Assembly (NCBI RefSeq): GCF_031178445.1
Contig: NZ_JAPSIY010000002.1
Location: 186,001 to 250,000, forward strand
Reading direction: 5' to 3'
DNA from: Microbacterium sp.
GTDB taxonomy: Bacteria; Actinomycetota; Actinomycetes; Actinomycetales; Microbacteriaceae
Length of the DNA: 64,000 nt
A program made the position numbers and the translations under genes. This document shows positions 36,892 to 45,842 of this stretch, piece after piece. The notes beneath the pieces were generated by a model. It saw only the letters and a program-made list of their open reading frames with translations. It had not been told where the DNA came from and did no database searches. Position 1 is the first letter of the stretch. Each line of letters begins with the position of its first letter.

Positions 36892-37848
36892 ATGACCGCC
36901 ACCCTGACCGACCGCTACATCGCCGCGACCGTCAAGAGCCTTCCGCCTGAGCTGCAGCCGGAGGTGCGCGACGAGTTGCAGGCGTCGATCGCGGATGCCG
37001 TCGAGGCCCGCACACACCAGGGGGAGCCGCAGGAAGCAGCCGAACGGGCCGTGCTGACCGACCTCGGCGACCCCGGCATCCTCGCCGCGGGCTACGCCGA
37101 TCGCCCGCTGCACCTGATCGGCCCGAAGTACTTCCTCACCTGGTGGCGACTGCTCAAGCTGCTGATCGCGATCGTGCCCGCCTGCGCGTTCGCAGGCGTC
37201 GCGATCGCGCAGGCGATAGGCGGGGCGGGCGTCGGACAGATCATCGGGCAGGGCATCGCCGTCGCCCTCTCCGTCGTCGTGCACATCGCCTTCTGGACGA
37301 CGCTGGTGTTCTTCGTGCTGGAGCGGACCGGCGCCGACACCGGTGTGCGGTGGAGCGTCGACCAGCTGCCCGAGCAGCAGCAGCCCGGCACAGGGCGCGC
37401 GGACCTCATCGCGTCGCTGGTGATGCTCGCGATCTTCGCGGGAGCGCTGCTCTGGGACCGTTTCCGCGGATTCGTGCCGACGGAAGGCGAACCGATCTCG
37501 ATGATCAACCCCGGCCTGTGGCCATGGGGGATCGGTGCGCTGTTCGTGCTGATGGCCGCCGAAGCGGCGGTCGCGATGGCGGTGCACGCCCGTGGCCGAT
37601 GGACGAGCGCGCTCGCCTGGATCAACGCCGCCGTCGCGGTGTGCGTGTTGAGCCTCGGTCTCACTGCGCTGGGCCGCGGCGTGCTGTTCAACCCCGAGTT
37701 CGTCGACGTCGCCATAACCGGCAACGGAGTCAACAGTGATGCCGGCGCCGTGCTGGTCGCGCTCACCGGGATCGGAATCGCAGGAGTCTGCGCCTGGGAT
37801 GCGATCGACGGCTTCCTGAAAGCCCGTCGCGCACGGCTGCGCGGCTGA
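36892..37848 (+). CDS. HAAS-domain (permease prefix domain) membrane protein
   Basis: LTDRYIAATVKSLPPELQPEVRDELQASIADAVEARTHQGEPQEAAERAVLTDLGDPGILAAGYADRPLHLIGPKYFLTWWRLLKLLI, N-terminal HAAS signature plus TM helices. Confidence 0.88.
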   Translation: MTATLTDRYIAATVKSLPPELQPEVRDELQASIADAVEARTHQGEPQEAAERAVLTDLGDPGILAAGYADRPLHLIGPKYFLTWWRLLKLLIAIVPACAFAGVAIAQAIGGAGVGQIIGQGIAVALSVVVHIAFWTTLVFFVLERTGADTGVRWSVDQLPEQQQPGTGRADLIASLVMLAIFAGALLWDRFRGFVPTEGEPISMINPGLWPWGIGALFVLMAAEAAVAMAVHARGRWTSALAWINAAVAVCVLSLGLTALGRGVLFNPEFVDVAITGNGVNSDAGAVLVALTGIGIAGVCAWDAIDGFLKARRARLRG

Positions 37849-37878
37849 ACGAGCCACCAGAACGCACAGGGACGGCGG

Positions 37879-37884
37879 TACGTT
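37879..37884 (+). promoter_or_regulatory. -10 box consistent with leaderless AlkD-like mRNA
   Basis: TACGTT, 6 nt before ATG 37891. Confidence 0.6.
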
Positions 37885-37890
37885 GGTGCG

Positions 37891-38553
37891 ATGAGCACCG
37901 CGGCCGCCGTCCTCGCCGATCTGCGTTCCGTCGCCGATCCCGGCGCACACCCGAATCGGCACTACGGCGGTGACGGGGGAGTGCTCGGGGTGCGGATGGG
38001 AACGGTCTTCGACATCGCGAAGACGCACAGCCGGATGCCGCTCGACGAGGTGGAGCGGCTGCTCGACGAGCACGACTACGAGCCGCGCCTGGCGGCGTTC
38101 TGCGTGCTGGACTTCCAGGTGCGCCCTCCGCGGGTGACGGATGCGGAGCGCGAGGAGCGGTACGAGCTGTACCTGCGACGACACGACAGCATCGACTCCT
38201 GGGACATGGTCGACCGCTCCGCTCCGCGAGTGGTGGGCATGTTCCTGCGCGACCGCTCCCGGCAGCCGCTCTTCGAACTCGCCGCCGCATACGACCCGCT
38301 GCGCCGCCGCACGGCGATGACGGCACCGCTGGCGTACACCCGTCCACCGCACGCCGATGGCATCGCCGATCTGCTGCGGCTGGCCGAGCTTCTCGCCGAC
38401 GATCGCGACCCTCTCGTCGCGAAGCCGGTCGGCATTGCGCTCAAACACGCCGGAGCCGCGGCGCCTGACGCCGTGCGCGGCTTCTTGGACAGGATGGGTG
38501 ATCGGCTGGCGCCATCCGTCCGGCGTGAGGCGAGGGCGAAGCTGCCGGAATAG
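37891..38553 (+). CDS. AlkD-like DNA alkylation repair (HEAT-repeat) protein
   Basis: VLGVRMGTVFDIAKTHSRMPLDEVERLLDEHDYEPRLAAFCVLDFQ...DSIDSWDMVDRSAPRVVGMFL (AlkD-like NWDxVD/SWDMVD). Confidence 0.85.
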   Translation: MSTAAAVLADLRSVADPGAHPNRHYGGDGGVLGVRMGTVFDIAKTHSRMPLDEVERLLDEHDYEPRLAAFCVLDFQVRPPRVTDAEREERYELYLRRHDSIDSWDMVDRSAPRVVGMFLRDRSRQPLFELAAAYDPLRRRTAMTAPLAYTRPPHADGIADLLRLAELLADDRDPLVAKPVGIALKHAGAAAPDAVRGFLDRMGDRLAPSVRREARAKLPE

Positions 38554-38556
38554 GCT
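38551..38556 (+). promoter_or_regulatory. -10 box consistent with leaderless menB mRNA
   Basis: TAGGCT, 7 nt before GTG 38564. Confidence 0.6.
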
Positions 38557-38563
38557 GGGTGCC

Positions 38564-39475
38564 GTGACCGACGACTTCATCTCCGACCTCTTCGACTCTG
38601 CGGAATGGACCCTCGCGTTAGGCGCCGAGTCCTACACCGACATCACCGCGCACGTCTCCCGCGACGGCGGCGTCGCACGCATCGCCTTCGACCGGCCCGA
38701 GGTTCGCAACGCGTTCCGGCCGCACACGGTCGACGAGCTGTACCGGGCGCTCGATGTCGCCCGTCAGGACCCGCGGATCGGAGCGGTGCTGCTCACCGGC
38801 AACGGACCCAGCCCGAAGGACGGCGGCTGGGCGTTCTGCTCCGGCGGCGACCAGCGCATCCGGGGCCGCGACGGCTACAAGTACTCCGACGACGCGACGT
38901 CCGTGCAGGATCCGGCGCGCGCGGGTCGCCTGCACATCCTCGAGGTGCAGCGCCTCATCAGATTCATGCCCAAGGTCGTCATCGCCGTCGTCCCGGGGTG
39001 GGCGGCCGGCGGCGGTCATTCGCTTCACGTCGTCTGCGACCTCACGATCGCCAGCGCCGAGCACGGACGCTTCAAGCAGACGGATGCTGATGTGGGCAGC
39101 TTCGACGCCGGCTACGGCTCGGCGTACATGGCGCGCCAGACCGGACAGAAGTTCGCTCGCGAGGTGTTCTTCCTCGCCGAGGAGTACTCGGCGCAACGGG
39201 CCTACGAGATGGGCGCCGTCAACCGGGTCGTGCTGCACGCCGAGCTCGAGCGTGAGGCCCTGCGCATGGCGCGCACGGTGCTGACGAAGTCGCCGACCGC
39301 GATCCGGATGCTGAAGTTCGCCTTCAACGCCGTCGACGACGGGATGGTGGGCCAGCAGGTCTTCGCCGGTGAGGCGACCCGCCTGGCGTACGGGACGGAT
39401 GAGGCCGTGGAGGGCCGCGACTCCTTCCTCGAGAAGCGCGAACCCGACTGGTCGCCGTTCCCGTACCACTTCTGA
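38564..39475 (+). CDS. menB: 1,4-dihydroxy-2-naphthoyl-CoA synthase
   Basis: GVARIAFDRPEVRNAFRPHTVDELYRAL...FCSGGDQRIRGRDGYKY...GSFDAGYGSAYMARQTGQKFAREVFFLAEEYSAQRAYEMGAVN; GTG 38564. Confidence 0.97.
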   Translation: MTDDFISDLFDSAEWTLALGAESYTDITAHVSRDGGVARIAFDRPEVRNAFRPHTVDELYRALDVARQDPRIGAVLLTGNGPSPKDGGWAFCSGGDQRIRGRDGYKYSDDATSVQDPARAGRLHILEVQRLIRFMPKVVIAVVPGWAAGGGHSLHVVCDLTIASAEHGRFKQTDADVGSFDAGYGSAYMARQTGQKFAREVFFLAEEYSAQRAYEMGAVNRVVLHAELEREALRMARTVLTKSPTAIRMLKFAFNAVDDGMVGQQVFAGEATRLAYGTDEAVEGRDSFLEKREPDWSPFPYHF

Positions 39476-39498
39476 ACGGCTCAGCGGGAGGGAGCGCG

Positions 39499-40629
39499 AT
39501 GCGACTGCATCCGGTCGACGGCGGCGACCCGCGCGCCGTTCGCGACGCCCTGCCGGCGGCGTTGGCGGGCACGCACCCGCTCGCGCTGGGCTTCGCCCCC
39601 GACACCGACGTCGAAGTGCCCGAGGGCACCGCCGTGGTCATCGCCACCTCCGGCTCGAGCGGCGTGCCGAAACGCGTCGTGCTGAGCGCGGCTGCGTTGA
39701 GCGCGAGCGCCGAGGCGACTGCGGCCCGTATCGGGTCGGGACGATGGATGCTGGCTCTGCCTGCCGGCTACGTGGCCGGCCTGCAGGTCCTCGTTCGCTC
39801 GCTCGTGGCAGGAACAGAGCCGATCCTGCTCGGGGGACGGTTCAGTGCCGACGCCTTCGTCGAGGCGACCAGGCGTGCCGGCGTCGACGACGTGTACATC
39901 TCGCTCGTTCCCGCACAGCTGGCGACGCTCATCGATGCGGCCGACGACGCGCAGGTGCTCGCGGCGCTGCGAGCGCACAGGGCGATCCTGGTGGGCGGGC
40001 AGGCGCTCTCCGACGGCATCCGGATGCGCGCCGCCGACCTGCGGATCCCGCTGGTGCACACGTACGGCTCCAGCGAGACGAGCGGCGGTTGCGTGTACGA
40101 CGGCATCCCGCTGGACGGCGTGCGGGTCGGGCAGGTCGACGACGAGCTGCGGATCAGCGGACCCATGCTCGCCGACGGCTACCTCGACGATCCGGCGCTG
40201 ACCGCGCGCGTCTTCGAGACCGACGCGCGCGGCACGCGGTGGTATCGCACGGGCGACCGCGGATTCATCCTCGACGGCGTCGTCGAGGTGCACGGGCGGC
40301 TCGACAACGTCATCGTGTCGGGAGGGATCAACATCTCGCTCGATCGCGTGGAGCGCATCGTGCGCGGTGTTCCCGGCCTCGAGCAGGCCGTCGTGCTGGG
40401 CATGCCGGACGAGCGCTGGGGTGAGGCGTCGATCATCTTCGTCGCACGGACGCGTGGGGAACCCGAGGACATGCTCGAAGAGGCGCGGTCCCGCGTCGCC
40501 GCCGAGATCGGCCGGCACGCTCGTCCGGTGCAGCTGGAGGTCGCTCCCGAGTTGCCGATGCTGGCATCCGGGAAGCCGGATCGCGAGCTGCTGCGACGGA
40601 TGATCCACGACGTGCCTCCTCCCGCCTGA
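39499..40629 (+). CDS. menE: o-succinylbenzoate--CoA ligase (AMP-dependent ligase)
   Basis: VVIATSGSSGVPKRVVLSA...VHTYGSSETSGGCVYDG...WYRTGDRGFILDGVVEVHGRLDNVIVSGGINISLDRVERIV. Confidence 0.9.
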   Translation: MRLHPVDGGDPRAVRDALPAALAGTHPLALGFAPDTDVEVPEGTAVVIATSGSSGVPKRVVLSAAALSASAEATAARIGSGRWMLALPAGYVAGLQVLVRSLVAGTEPILLGGRFSADAFVEATRRAGVDDVYISLVPAQLATLIDAADDAQVLAALRAHRAILVGGQALSDGIRMRAADLRIPLVHTYGSSETSGGCVYDGIPLDGVRVGQVDDELRISGPMLADGYLDDPALTARVFETDARGTRWYRTGDRGFILDGVVEVHGRLDNVIVSGGINISLDRVERIVRGVPGLEQAVVLGMPDERWGEASIIFVARTRGEPEDMLEEARSRVAAEIGRHARPVQLEVAPELPMLASGKPDRELLRRMIHDVPPPA

Positions 40630-40653
40630 TCCTGTCCGGCCGGTCGCGGCTGA

Positions 40654-40659
40654 GATACT
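40654..40659 (+). promoter_or_regulatory. -10-like box consistent with leaderless methyltransferase mRNA
   Basis: GATACT, 6 nt before ATG 40666. Confidence 0.5.
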
Positions 40660-40665
40660 GGCGCG

Positions 40666-41457
40666 ATGGCCGTCTACACGCACGGGCACCACGACTCGGT
40701 GCTTCGCTCCCACAACGTCCGCACCGTGTCGAACTCGGCGGACTACCTCGCCGGACATCTCACCGCCGGCATGCACCTGCTCGACATCGGTGCCGGCCCC
40801 GGGACCATCACCGCCGACTTCGCGACCCGCGTGGCTCGCGTCACCGCGACCGAGATCGACGAAGCGGCACTGAGCCTCTCGCGCGCGCTCGCCGCCGAAC
40901 GGGCCGCCGAGAACATCGACTTCTCCGTCGAGGACGTGCACGCGCTGAGCTTCACCGACGACAGTTTCGACGTCGTGCACGCACATCAGGTGCTGCAGCA
41001 TGTCGGCGACCCGGTCCAGGCACTGCGCGAGATGCGCCGCGTCGCGAGACCCGGCGGCATCGTCGCTGCCCGCGACGCCGACTACGCGGGGTTCATCTGG
41101 TTCCCGCTGCTGCCCGAGCTCGACGAGTGGCTGGGGCTGTACCGGGCTGCGGCGCGCGCGAACGGCGGAGAGCCCGATGCCGGGCGGCGGCTGCTGTCAT
41201 GGGCGAGAGCGGCGGGCTTCACCGAGATCACCGCCACCGCATCCTCCTGGTGCTACGCGGCGCCGGAGGAGCGGGAGTGGTGGGGCGGGATGTGGGCCGA
41301 CCGCATCCTCGAATCGGCGCTCGCCGGTCAGCTCGTGCGAGACGGGTTCGCGACTCGTGAACAGCTGCAGCGCATCAGCGACGCGTGGCGTGCGTGGGCC
41401 GACGACGGCGACGGCTGGTATCTGATCCCGCACGGTGAGATCCTCTGCCGCGCCTGA
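40666..41457 (+). CDS. SAM-dependent methyltransferase (UbiE/class I)
   Basis: GMHLLDIGAGPGTITADFATRVARVTATEIDEAALSLSRALAAERAAENIDFSVEDVHALSFTDDSFDVVHAHQVLQHVGDPVQALREMRRVARPGG. Confidence 0.92.
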   Translation: MAVYTHGHHDSVLRSHNVRTVSNSADYLAGHLTAGMHLLDIGAGPGTITADFATRVARVTATEIDEAALSLSRALAAERAAENIDFSVEDVHALSFTDDSFDVVHAHQVLQHVGDPVQALREMRRVARPGGIVAARDADYAGFIWFPLLPELDEWLGLYRAAARANGGEPDAGRRLLSWARAAGFTEITATASSWCYAAPEEREWWGGMWADRILESALAGQLVRDGFATREQLQRISDAWRAWADDGDGWYLIPHGEILCRA

Positions 41458-41490
41458 AGAAGGCTCTGCCTGCGCGGATACATCTTCCGA

Positions 41491-41516
41491 GGGACGCGGG
41501 CGCCGCGTCGCGTCCC
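41491..41516. promoter_or_regulatory. Inverted repeat just upstream of the histidine kinase -10 box
   Basis: GGGACGCG (41491-41498) / CGCGTCCC (41509-41516). Confidence 0.45.
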
Positions 41517-41517
41517 G

Positions 41518-41523
41518 TAGCGT
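41518..41523 (+). promoter_or_regulatory. -10 box consistent with leaderless histidine kinase mRNA
   Basis: TAGCGT, 6 nt before GTG 41530. Confidence 0.55.
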
Positions 41524-41529
41524 GAAGGT

Positions 41530-42786
41530 GTGATCCGCACCGTCTCCCGAACCTGGCTGGCGTTCGACATCGTCGGCAGCGTCATCGGCCTGCTGATCAC
41601 GCTGCCGCTGTCGTTCGCCTTCGTCGCCGGGCCGCTCAGTGTCTGGCTGCCGTCGGCGCCGACCACCTACGCGCTGCACGTGCTCATCGGCGCCGCGATG
41701 TGGGCAGCCGCCGCGATCAGCCGGCTGGCGCCAGGCCTCGCCCTCGTCGTCGCGTGGGTGGCAGCGATCCTGCAGATGGCGTGCGGGTTCCCACCCGTGC
41801 CGTTCGACATCGCGGTGTTCTCGGTGCTCTTCGGCACGGCCGCGTGGGGTTCGCGCCGCCTGCTCTGGCTGGGCGGCGCATCCGCAGTGCTCGGCGGCGT
41901 GATCGCGGGGCTGTACATCGCGCTGCTGCAGTTCGACGAATCCGTGACCACCCCCGCCCCGGCCGCTGACGGGATGCGGCTCGTGCTGCTCGCGGTGGCC
42001 ATGGGCACGAGCATCGTGTTCGCCCTCGTCATCGCCTGGGGCGCCGGGCTGCTGTGGCGCGTGGTGCGGCACGGCAGGCAGACCCGTGAAGCGCAGCTGC
42101 GCGCAGAGGCGATCGCCGCCGAAGAGCAGGAGCGGGTGCGCATCGCCCGCGACATGCACGACATCGTCGCGCACTCGCTGGCGGTCGTGATCGCCCAGTC
42201 GGACGGCGCCCGCTACGCCGCCGCCGCGAAGCCCGAGCTCGCGCAGGAGGCGCTCGGCACGATCGCGCAGACTGCGCGCGCCGCGCTGTCGGATGTGCGG
42301 ATGCTGCTCACCCAGCTGCGTCACAGGCAGGGCGACGGCCCCCAGCCGACCCTCGCCGACCTGGAGACCCTGTTCGCGCAGGTGCGCCAGGCCGGGATCG
42401 AGCTGCGCGTCACCGTCGACCCGATGCCGCCGGGCGAGCCGCCGGGGGCGATCCAGCTGGCCGTCTACCGCATCCTGCAGGAGGCGCTCACCAACGCCCT
42501 TCGACACGGCGAGGGCGGTGTGGACGTCAGGCTCTCCTGGTGGCCGGAGCGCGTCGACATCGGGGTGCGCAACCGCATCCGCCGCCCACAGGCCACCGGA
42601 CCGGGCGGCGGACACGGGCTGGTCGGAATGCGCGAGAGAGCACAGCTCGCGGGCGGTACGCTCGAAGCCGTGCGCGGAACGGGACAGGACGACGGCTGGT
42701 TCGTCGTCAGTGCGACCCTCCCGATCGGCACACCGTCGCAATCCGGCTCCGCCGGCGCTCGCTCAGGAACCGGAGATGCAGGATGA
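41530..42786 (+). CDS. Two-component sensor histidine kinase (NarL/DesK type)
   Basis: EEQERVRIARDMHDIVAHSLAVVIAQSDGARYAA (HisKA_3) and HATPase region GGGHGLVGMRERAQLAGGTL. Confidence 0.93.
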   Translation: MIRTVSRTWLAFDIVGSVIGLLITLPLSFAFVAGPLSVWLPSAPTTYALHVLIGAAMWAAAAISRLAPGLALVVAWVAAILQMACGFPPVPFDIAVFSVLFGTAAWGSRRLLWLGGASAVLGGVIAGLYIALLQFDESVTTPAPAADGMRLVLLAVAMGTSIVFALVIAWGAGLLWRVVRHGRQTREAQLRAEAIAAEEQERVRIARDMHDIVAHSLAVVIAQSDGARYAAAAKPELAQEALGTIAQTARAALSDVRMLLTQLRHRQGDGPQPTLADLETLFAQVRQAGIELRVTVDPMPPGEPPGAIQLAVYRILQEALTNALRHGEGGVDVRLSWWPERVDIGVRNRIRRPQATGPGGGHGLVGMRERAQLAGGTLEAVRGTGQDDGWFVVSATLPIGTPSQSGSAGARSGTGDAG

Positions 42787-43418
42787 TCCGCGTCGTGCTC
42801 GTCGACGATCAGGCGCTGTTCCGCGCGGGCGTGCGGATGCTCGTGGCGTCGCAGCAGGACATGGATGTCGTGGGCGAGGCGGGCGACGGGCGCGAGGCGA
42901 TCGACGTCGTCGCGCAGACCCGCCCTGATGTCGTGCTGATGGACATCCGCATGCCGGTGATGGACGGCCTCACCGCGACCGCTCAGATCCTGGCGCGACC
43001 GGACGCTCCCCGCATCGTGATGCTCACCACCTTCGACCTCGACGAGTCGGCGGCCAGGGCGATTCAGCAGGGCGCAAGCGGGTTCCTGCTCAAGGACGCC
43101 GACCCCGAGTTCCTGCTCGCCGCGATCCGCACGGTGCACGCGGGGTCGAGCGTGATCGCGGCTTCCGCCACGCGGGAGCTGTTCGCGCACTTCACGTCCG
43201 AGACGAAGCCCGTGCCCCCGCAGTACTCCGACCTCACCGACCGCGAGCGGGAGATTTTCGCCCTGGCCGCCCGTGGGCTGTCGAACTCCGAGATCGCGGC
43301 GCGTGAGTACCTCAGTGAGGCGACCGTGAAGACGCACATCAGCCGCATCCTCACCAAGCTCGCGCTGCGCGACCGGGTGCAGCTGGTGGTGTTCGCCTTC
43401 GAGCACGGACTCGCCTGA
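42783..43418 (+). CDS. LuxR-family response regulator
   Basis: MIRVVLVDDQALFRAGVRMLVASQQDMDVVGEAGDGREAIDV...DIRMPVMDGLTATAQIL...LTDREREIFALAARGLSNSEIAAREYLSEATVKTHISRILTKL; ATGA overlap with the kinase. Confidence 0.96.
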   Translation: MIRVVLVDDQALFRAGVRMLVASQQDMDVVGEAGDGREAIDVVAQTRPDVVLMDIRMPVMDGLTATAQILARPDAPRIVMLTTFDLDESAARAIQQGASGFLLKDADPEFLLAAIRTVHAGSSVIAASATRELFAHFTSETKPVPPQYSDLTDREREIFALAARGLSNSEIAAREYLSEATVKTHISRILTKLALRDRVQLVVFAFEHGLA

Positions 43419-43424
43419 GCGGAT

Positions 43425-43447
43425 CATCCTCTGGGTGTACGAGGATG
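43425..43447. promoter_or_regulatory. Inverted repeat upstream of the ABC exporter (candidate response-regulator site)
   Basis: CATCCTC-TGGGTGTAC-GAGGATG, 7-bp perfect arms. Confidence 0.5.
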
Positions 43448-43484
43448 CATCGCCCGGTCGATGTGCGGGCATGGGCGCCGGAAA

Positions 43485-43490
43485 TAGCGT
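43485..43490 (+). promoter_or_regulatory. -10 box consistent with leaderless ABC ATPase mRNA
   Basis: TAGCGT, 7 nt before ATG 43498. Confidence 0.55.
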
Positions 43491-43497
43491 CGAAGGC

Positions 43498-44259
43498 ATG
43501 GAGATCACGACTTCGGACCTCGGGCTCGCAGCCCGCGTCCAGCACCTCACCAGGAGCTACGGCGCCGGCGACGCGGGCGTTCGCGCCCTCGACGACGTCA
43601 GCGTCGGCATCCGCCGCGGCCAGTTCACCGCGATCATGGGCCCCTCCGGATCGGGCAAGTCGACGCTCATGCACATCATGGCAGGCCTTGACGCGCCCAC
43701 CGAAGGGCGGGTGTGGATCGGAGACACCGAGATCACCGGTCTCGGCGACGTCGAGATGACTGTGCTGCGTCGCCGACGCGTCGGCTTCATCTTCCAGGCG
43801 TTCAACCTCGTACCCACACTCGATGTGGTCGGCAACATCCTGCTGCCCTTCGAACTCGACGGCCGTCGCCCCTCGGCGATCGAGCGGGCCCGCATCGACG
43901 GGCTCATCGAGACGCTCGGCCTCGGCGCACGCCTCCGCCACCGTCCGCATCAGCTGTCAGGCGGGCAGCAGCAGCGGGTGGCGATCGCCCGCGCACTGGC
44001 CACCGCGCCCGATCTCGTGTTCGCCGACGAGCCCACCGGCAACCTCGACTCGGCCACCGGCCGAGAGGTGCTGCAGCTGCTCGCGACGGCCAGTCGCGAG
44101 CACGGTCAGTCGATCGCGATGGTCACGCACGACGCGATCGCCGCGAGCCACGCCGACCGGGTGCTGTTCCTCGGCGATGGACGCATCACCGCCGACCACC
44201 CCCAGCAGACCGCCGAGCAGATCTCGTCGTACATGCTGGCCGCGGAGGTGGCGGCGTGA
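43498..44259 (+). CDS. ABC transporter ATP-binding protein (MacB/LolD type)
   Basis: [29 protein letters not shown]...[19 protein letters not shown]...[35 protein letters not shown]. Confidence 0.96.
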   Translation: MEITTSDLGLAARVQHLTRSYGAGDAGVRALDDVSVGIRRGQFTAIMGPSGSGKSTLMHIMAGLDAPTEGRVWIGDTEITGLGDVEMTVLRRRRVGFIFQAFNLVPTLDVVGNILLPFELDGRRPSAIERARIDGLIETLGLGARLRHRPHQLSGGQQQRVAIARALATAPDLVFADEPTGNLDSATGREVLQLLATASREHGQSIAMVTHDAIAASHADRVLFLGDGRITADHPQQTAEQISSYMLAAEVAA

Positions 44260-45734
44260 GCGCCGCGACGTCCGCGCCGGCCGCGGTCGCGACGGCAGCA
44301 CTCGACGGACCGAGTACCCCGCGGCTCGGATGGCTGCGCGAGAGGGGCATGGGAGCCAGCATCCTGGTGTCGGCGCTCGCCGCAGCGTTCGGGGTCGTGC
44401 TCGTCGAGGTGACGGTCTACATCGGGGCGCTGCTCAAGGCCGACCCGTTCATCGGCGACAGCGAGACGCTGGCGATCGTCGTCGCGATCCTGTCGGTGCT
44501 GCTCACAGGCGTCGCCATGTACGTCGCTGCCATTGTCACCGCCAACACCTTCTCGACGATCATCGCCGGGCGCACCAGGCGCATCGCACTGTTGCGCCTG
44601 ATCGGAGCATCGGCCCGCTCGCAGCGGGCGGAGGTCACGGGACAGGGCTTCGTCGTCGGCCTGATCGGCGCGCTCATCGGACTGCTGGTCGGCCTCGCCC
44701 TGTCAGCGGGCGGGATGCTCGCGGGTGAACGTCTGCTCGGCCCGACGCCGGGGACCTTCACGCTGGTGCAGCCCGCGGTCGTACTGCCGGTCGCCGGTGT
44801 GGCGCTGACCACATGGCTGGCGGCCTGGATCGGCTCGCGCAGAGTGCTCTCGGTGACGCCGCTGCAGGCGCTCGGCGGCTCTGTCGAGCGCAGTCGCGAG
44901 GAGGTCGCCGCACGGGGCGGCCGTCACATCGGGGCACTGGTGCTGCTCATCGCAGGACTCGCGCTGCTCGCCGGAGGCATCGTCGTCGGCCTCATCACGC
45001 CGCTCGGCGTCGTCGTCGCGTTCTTCGGCGGTGTGCTGTCGTTCACCGGCCTCACGACCGGAGCGGCGCTCGTCATGCCGCCGGTCCTTCGGCTGGTCGG
45101 ACGCATGTTCGGACGCGGGGCGACCGCCCGGCTGGCGGCCGAGAACGCCCTGCGCTATCCGGAGCGCTCGAGTCGCATGGCGATCGGCGTGGTGATGGGC
45201 GTGACGCTGGTGACGATGTTCGCCGTCGCCCTCGAGTCCACCAAGGCGCTGATGGGGCGACAGGCCGATGAGGAGGTGCTGCAGGACTCCTTCGCCGTGC
45301 TCGATGCCTTCGCCTCGGTGATGATGGTGCTCGTCGCCGTGTCGGCGGTGATCGCCGCAGTCGGGCTGGTCAATCTGCTCACCATCGGCGTCGTGCAGCG
45401 TACCCGCGAGCTGGGGCTGCTGCGCGCGATCGGCCTCACCGGTCCGCAGGTGCGTCGCATGGTGCTGCTCGAGGCCGTGCACATCACGGTCGCCGCCACC
45501 CTGACGGGACTCGTGCTCGGCGTCGCCTACGGCTGGGCTGCGGCGCAGTCGCTGCTCGGATCGGTGCCGGTGCTGCCCGACTTCGAGCCGGCGGGCCTGG
45601 TGTACCCCGCAGTGCCGTGGGCCCCAGTCGCGATCATCGTGGTCGCGACGGCACTGCTGACCGTCATCGCCGCCGTCACCCCGACGCGCCTCGCCACCCG
45701 GGTGGCGCCGGTGGAGGCGCTCGCCGCGGACTGA
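44256..45734 (+). CDS. FtsX-like ABC transporter permease
   Basis: Two FtsX repeats: RTRRIALLRLIGASARSQRAEVTGQGFVVGLIGALIG... and VQRTRELGLLRAIGLTGPQVRRMVLLEAVHITVAATLTGLVLGVAYG; GTG 44256. Confidence 0.92.
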   Translation: MSAATSAPAAVATAALDGPSTPRLGWLRERGMGASILVSALAAAFGVVLVEVTVYIGALLKADPFIGDSETLAIVVAILSVLLTGVAMYVAAIVTANTFSTIIAGRTRRIALLRLIGASARSQRAEVTGQGFVVGLIGALIGLLVGLALSAGGMLAGERLLGPTPGTFTLVQPAVVLPVAGVALTTWLAAWIGSRRVLSVTPLQALGGSVERSREEVAARGGRHIGALVLLIAGLALLAGGIVVGLITPLGVVVAFFGGVLSFTGLTTGAALVMPPVLRLVGRMFGRGATARLAAENALRYPERSSRMAIGVVMGVTLVTMFAVALESTKALMGRQADEEVLQDSFAVLDAFASVMMVLVAVSAVIAAVGLVNLLTIGVVQRTRELGLLRAIGLTGPQVRRMVLLEAVHITVAATLTGLVLGVAYGWAAAQSLLGSVPVLPDFEPAGLVYPAVPWAPVAIIVVATALLTVIAAVTPTRLATRVAPVEALAAD

Positions 45735-45742
45735 GTCATCCC

Positions 45743-45822
45743 GCGTGCCACCATCGAACCCGCGCGCCACCATCCAAGCCGCGCAGGTTGCGTGGTGGCG
45801 CGCGGCTCGGGTGGTGGCACGC
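45743..45822. repeat. 80-bp nested intergenic palindrome
   Basis: Outer arms GCGTGCCACCA (45743-45753)/TGGTGGCACGC (45812-45822); inner arms CGCGCGCCACCA (45761-45772)/TGGTGGCGCGCG (45793-45804). Confidence 0.85.
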
Positions 45823-45830
45823 GCCGGCAA

Positions 45831-45836
45831 TAGGCT
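45831..45836 (+). promoter_or_regulatory. -10 box consistent with leaderless ComB-like mRNA
   Basis: TAGGCT, 6 nt before ATG 45843. Confidence 0.6.
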
Positions 45837-45842
45837 GGATGG

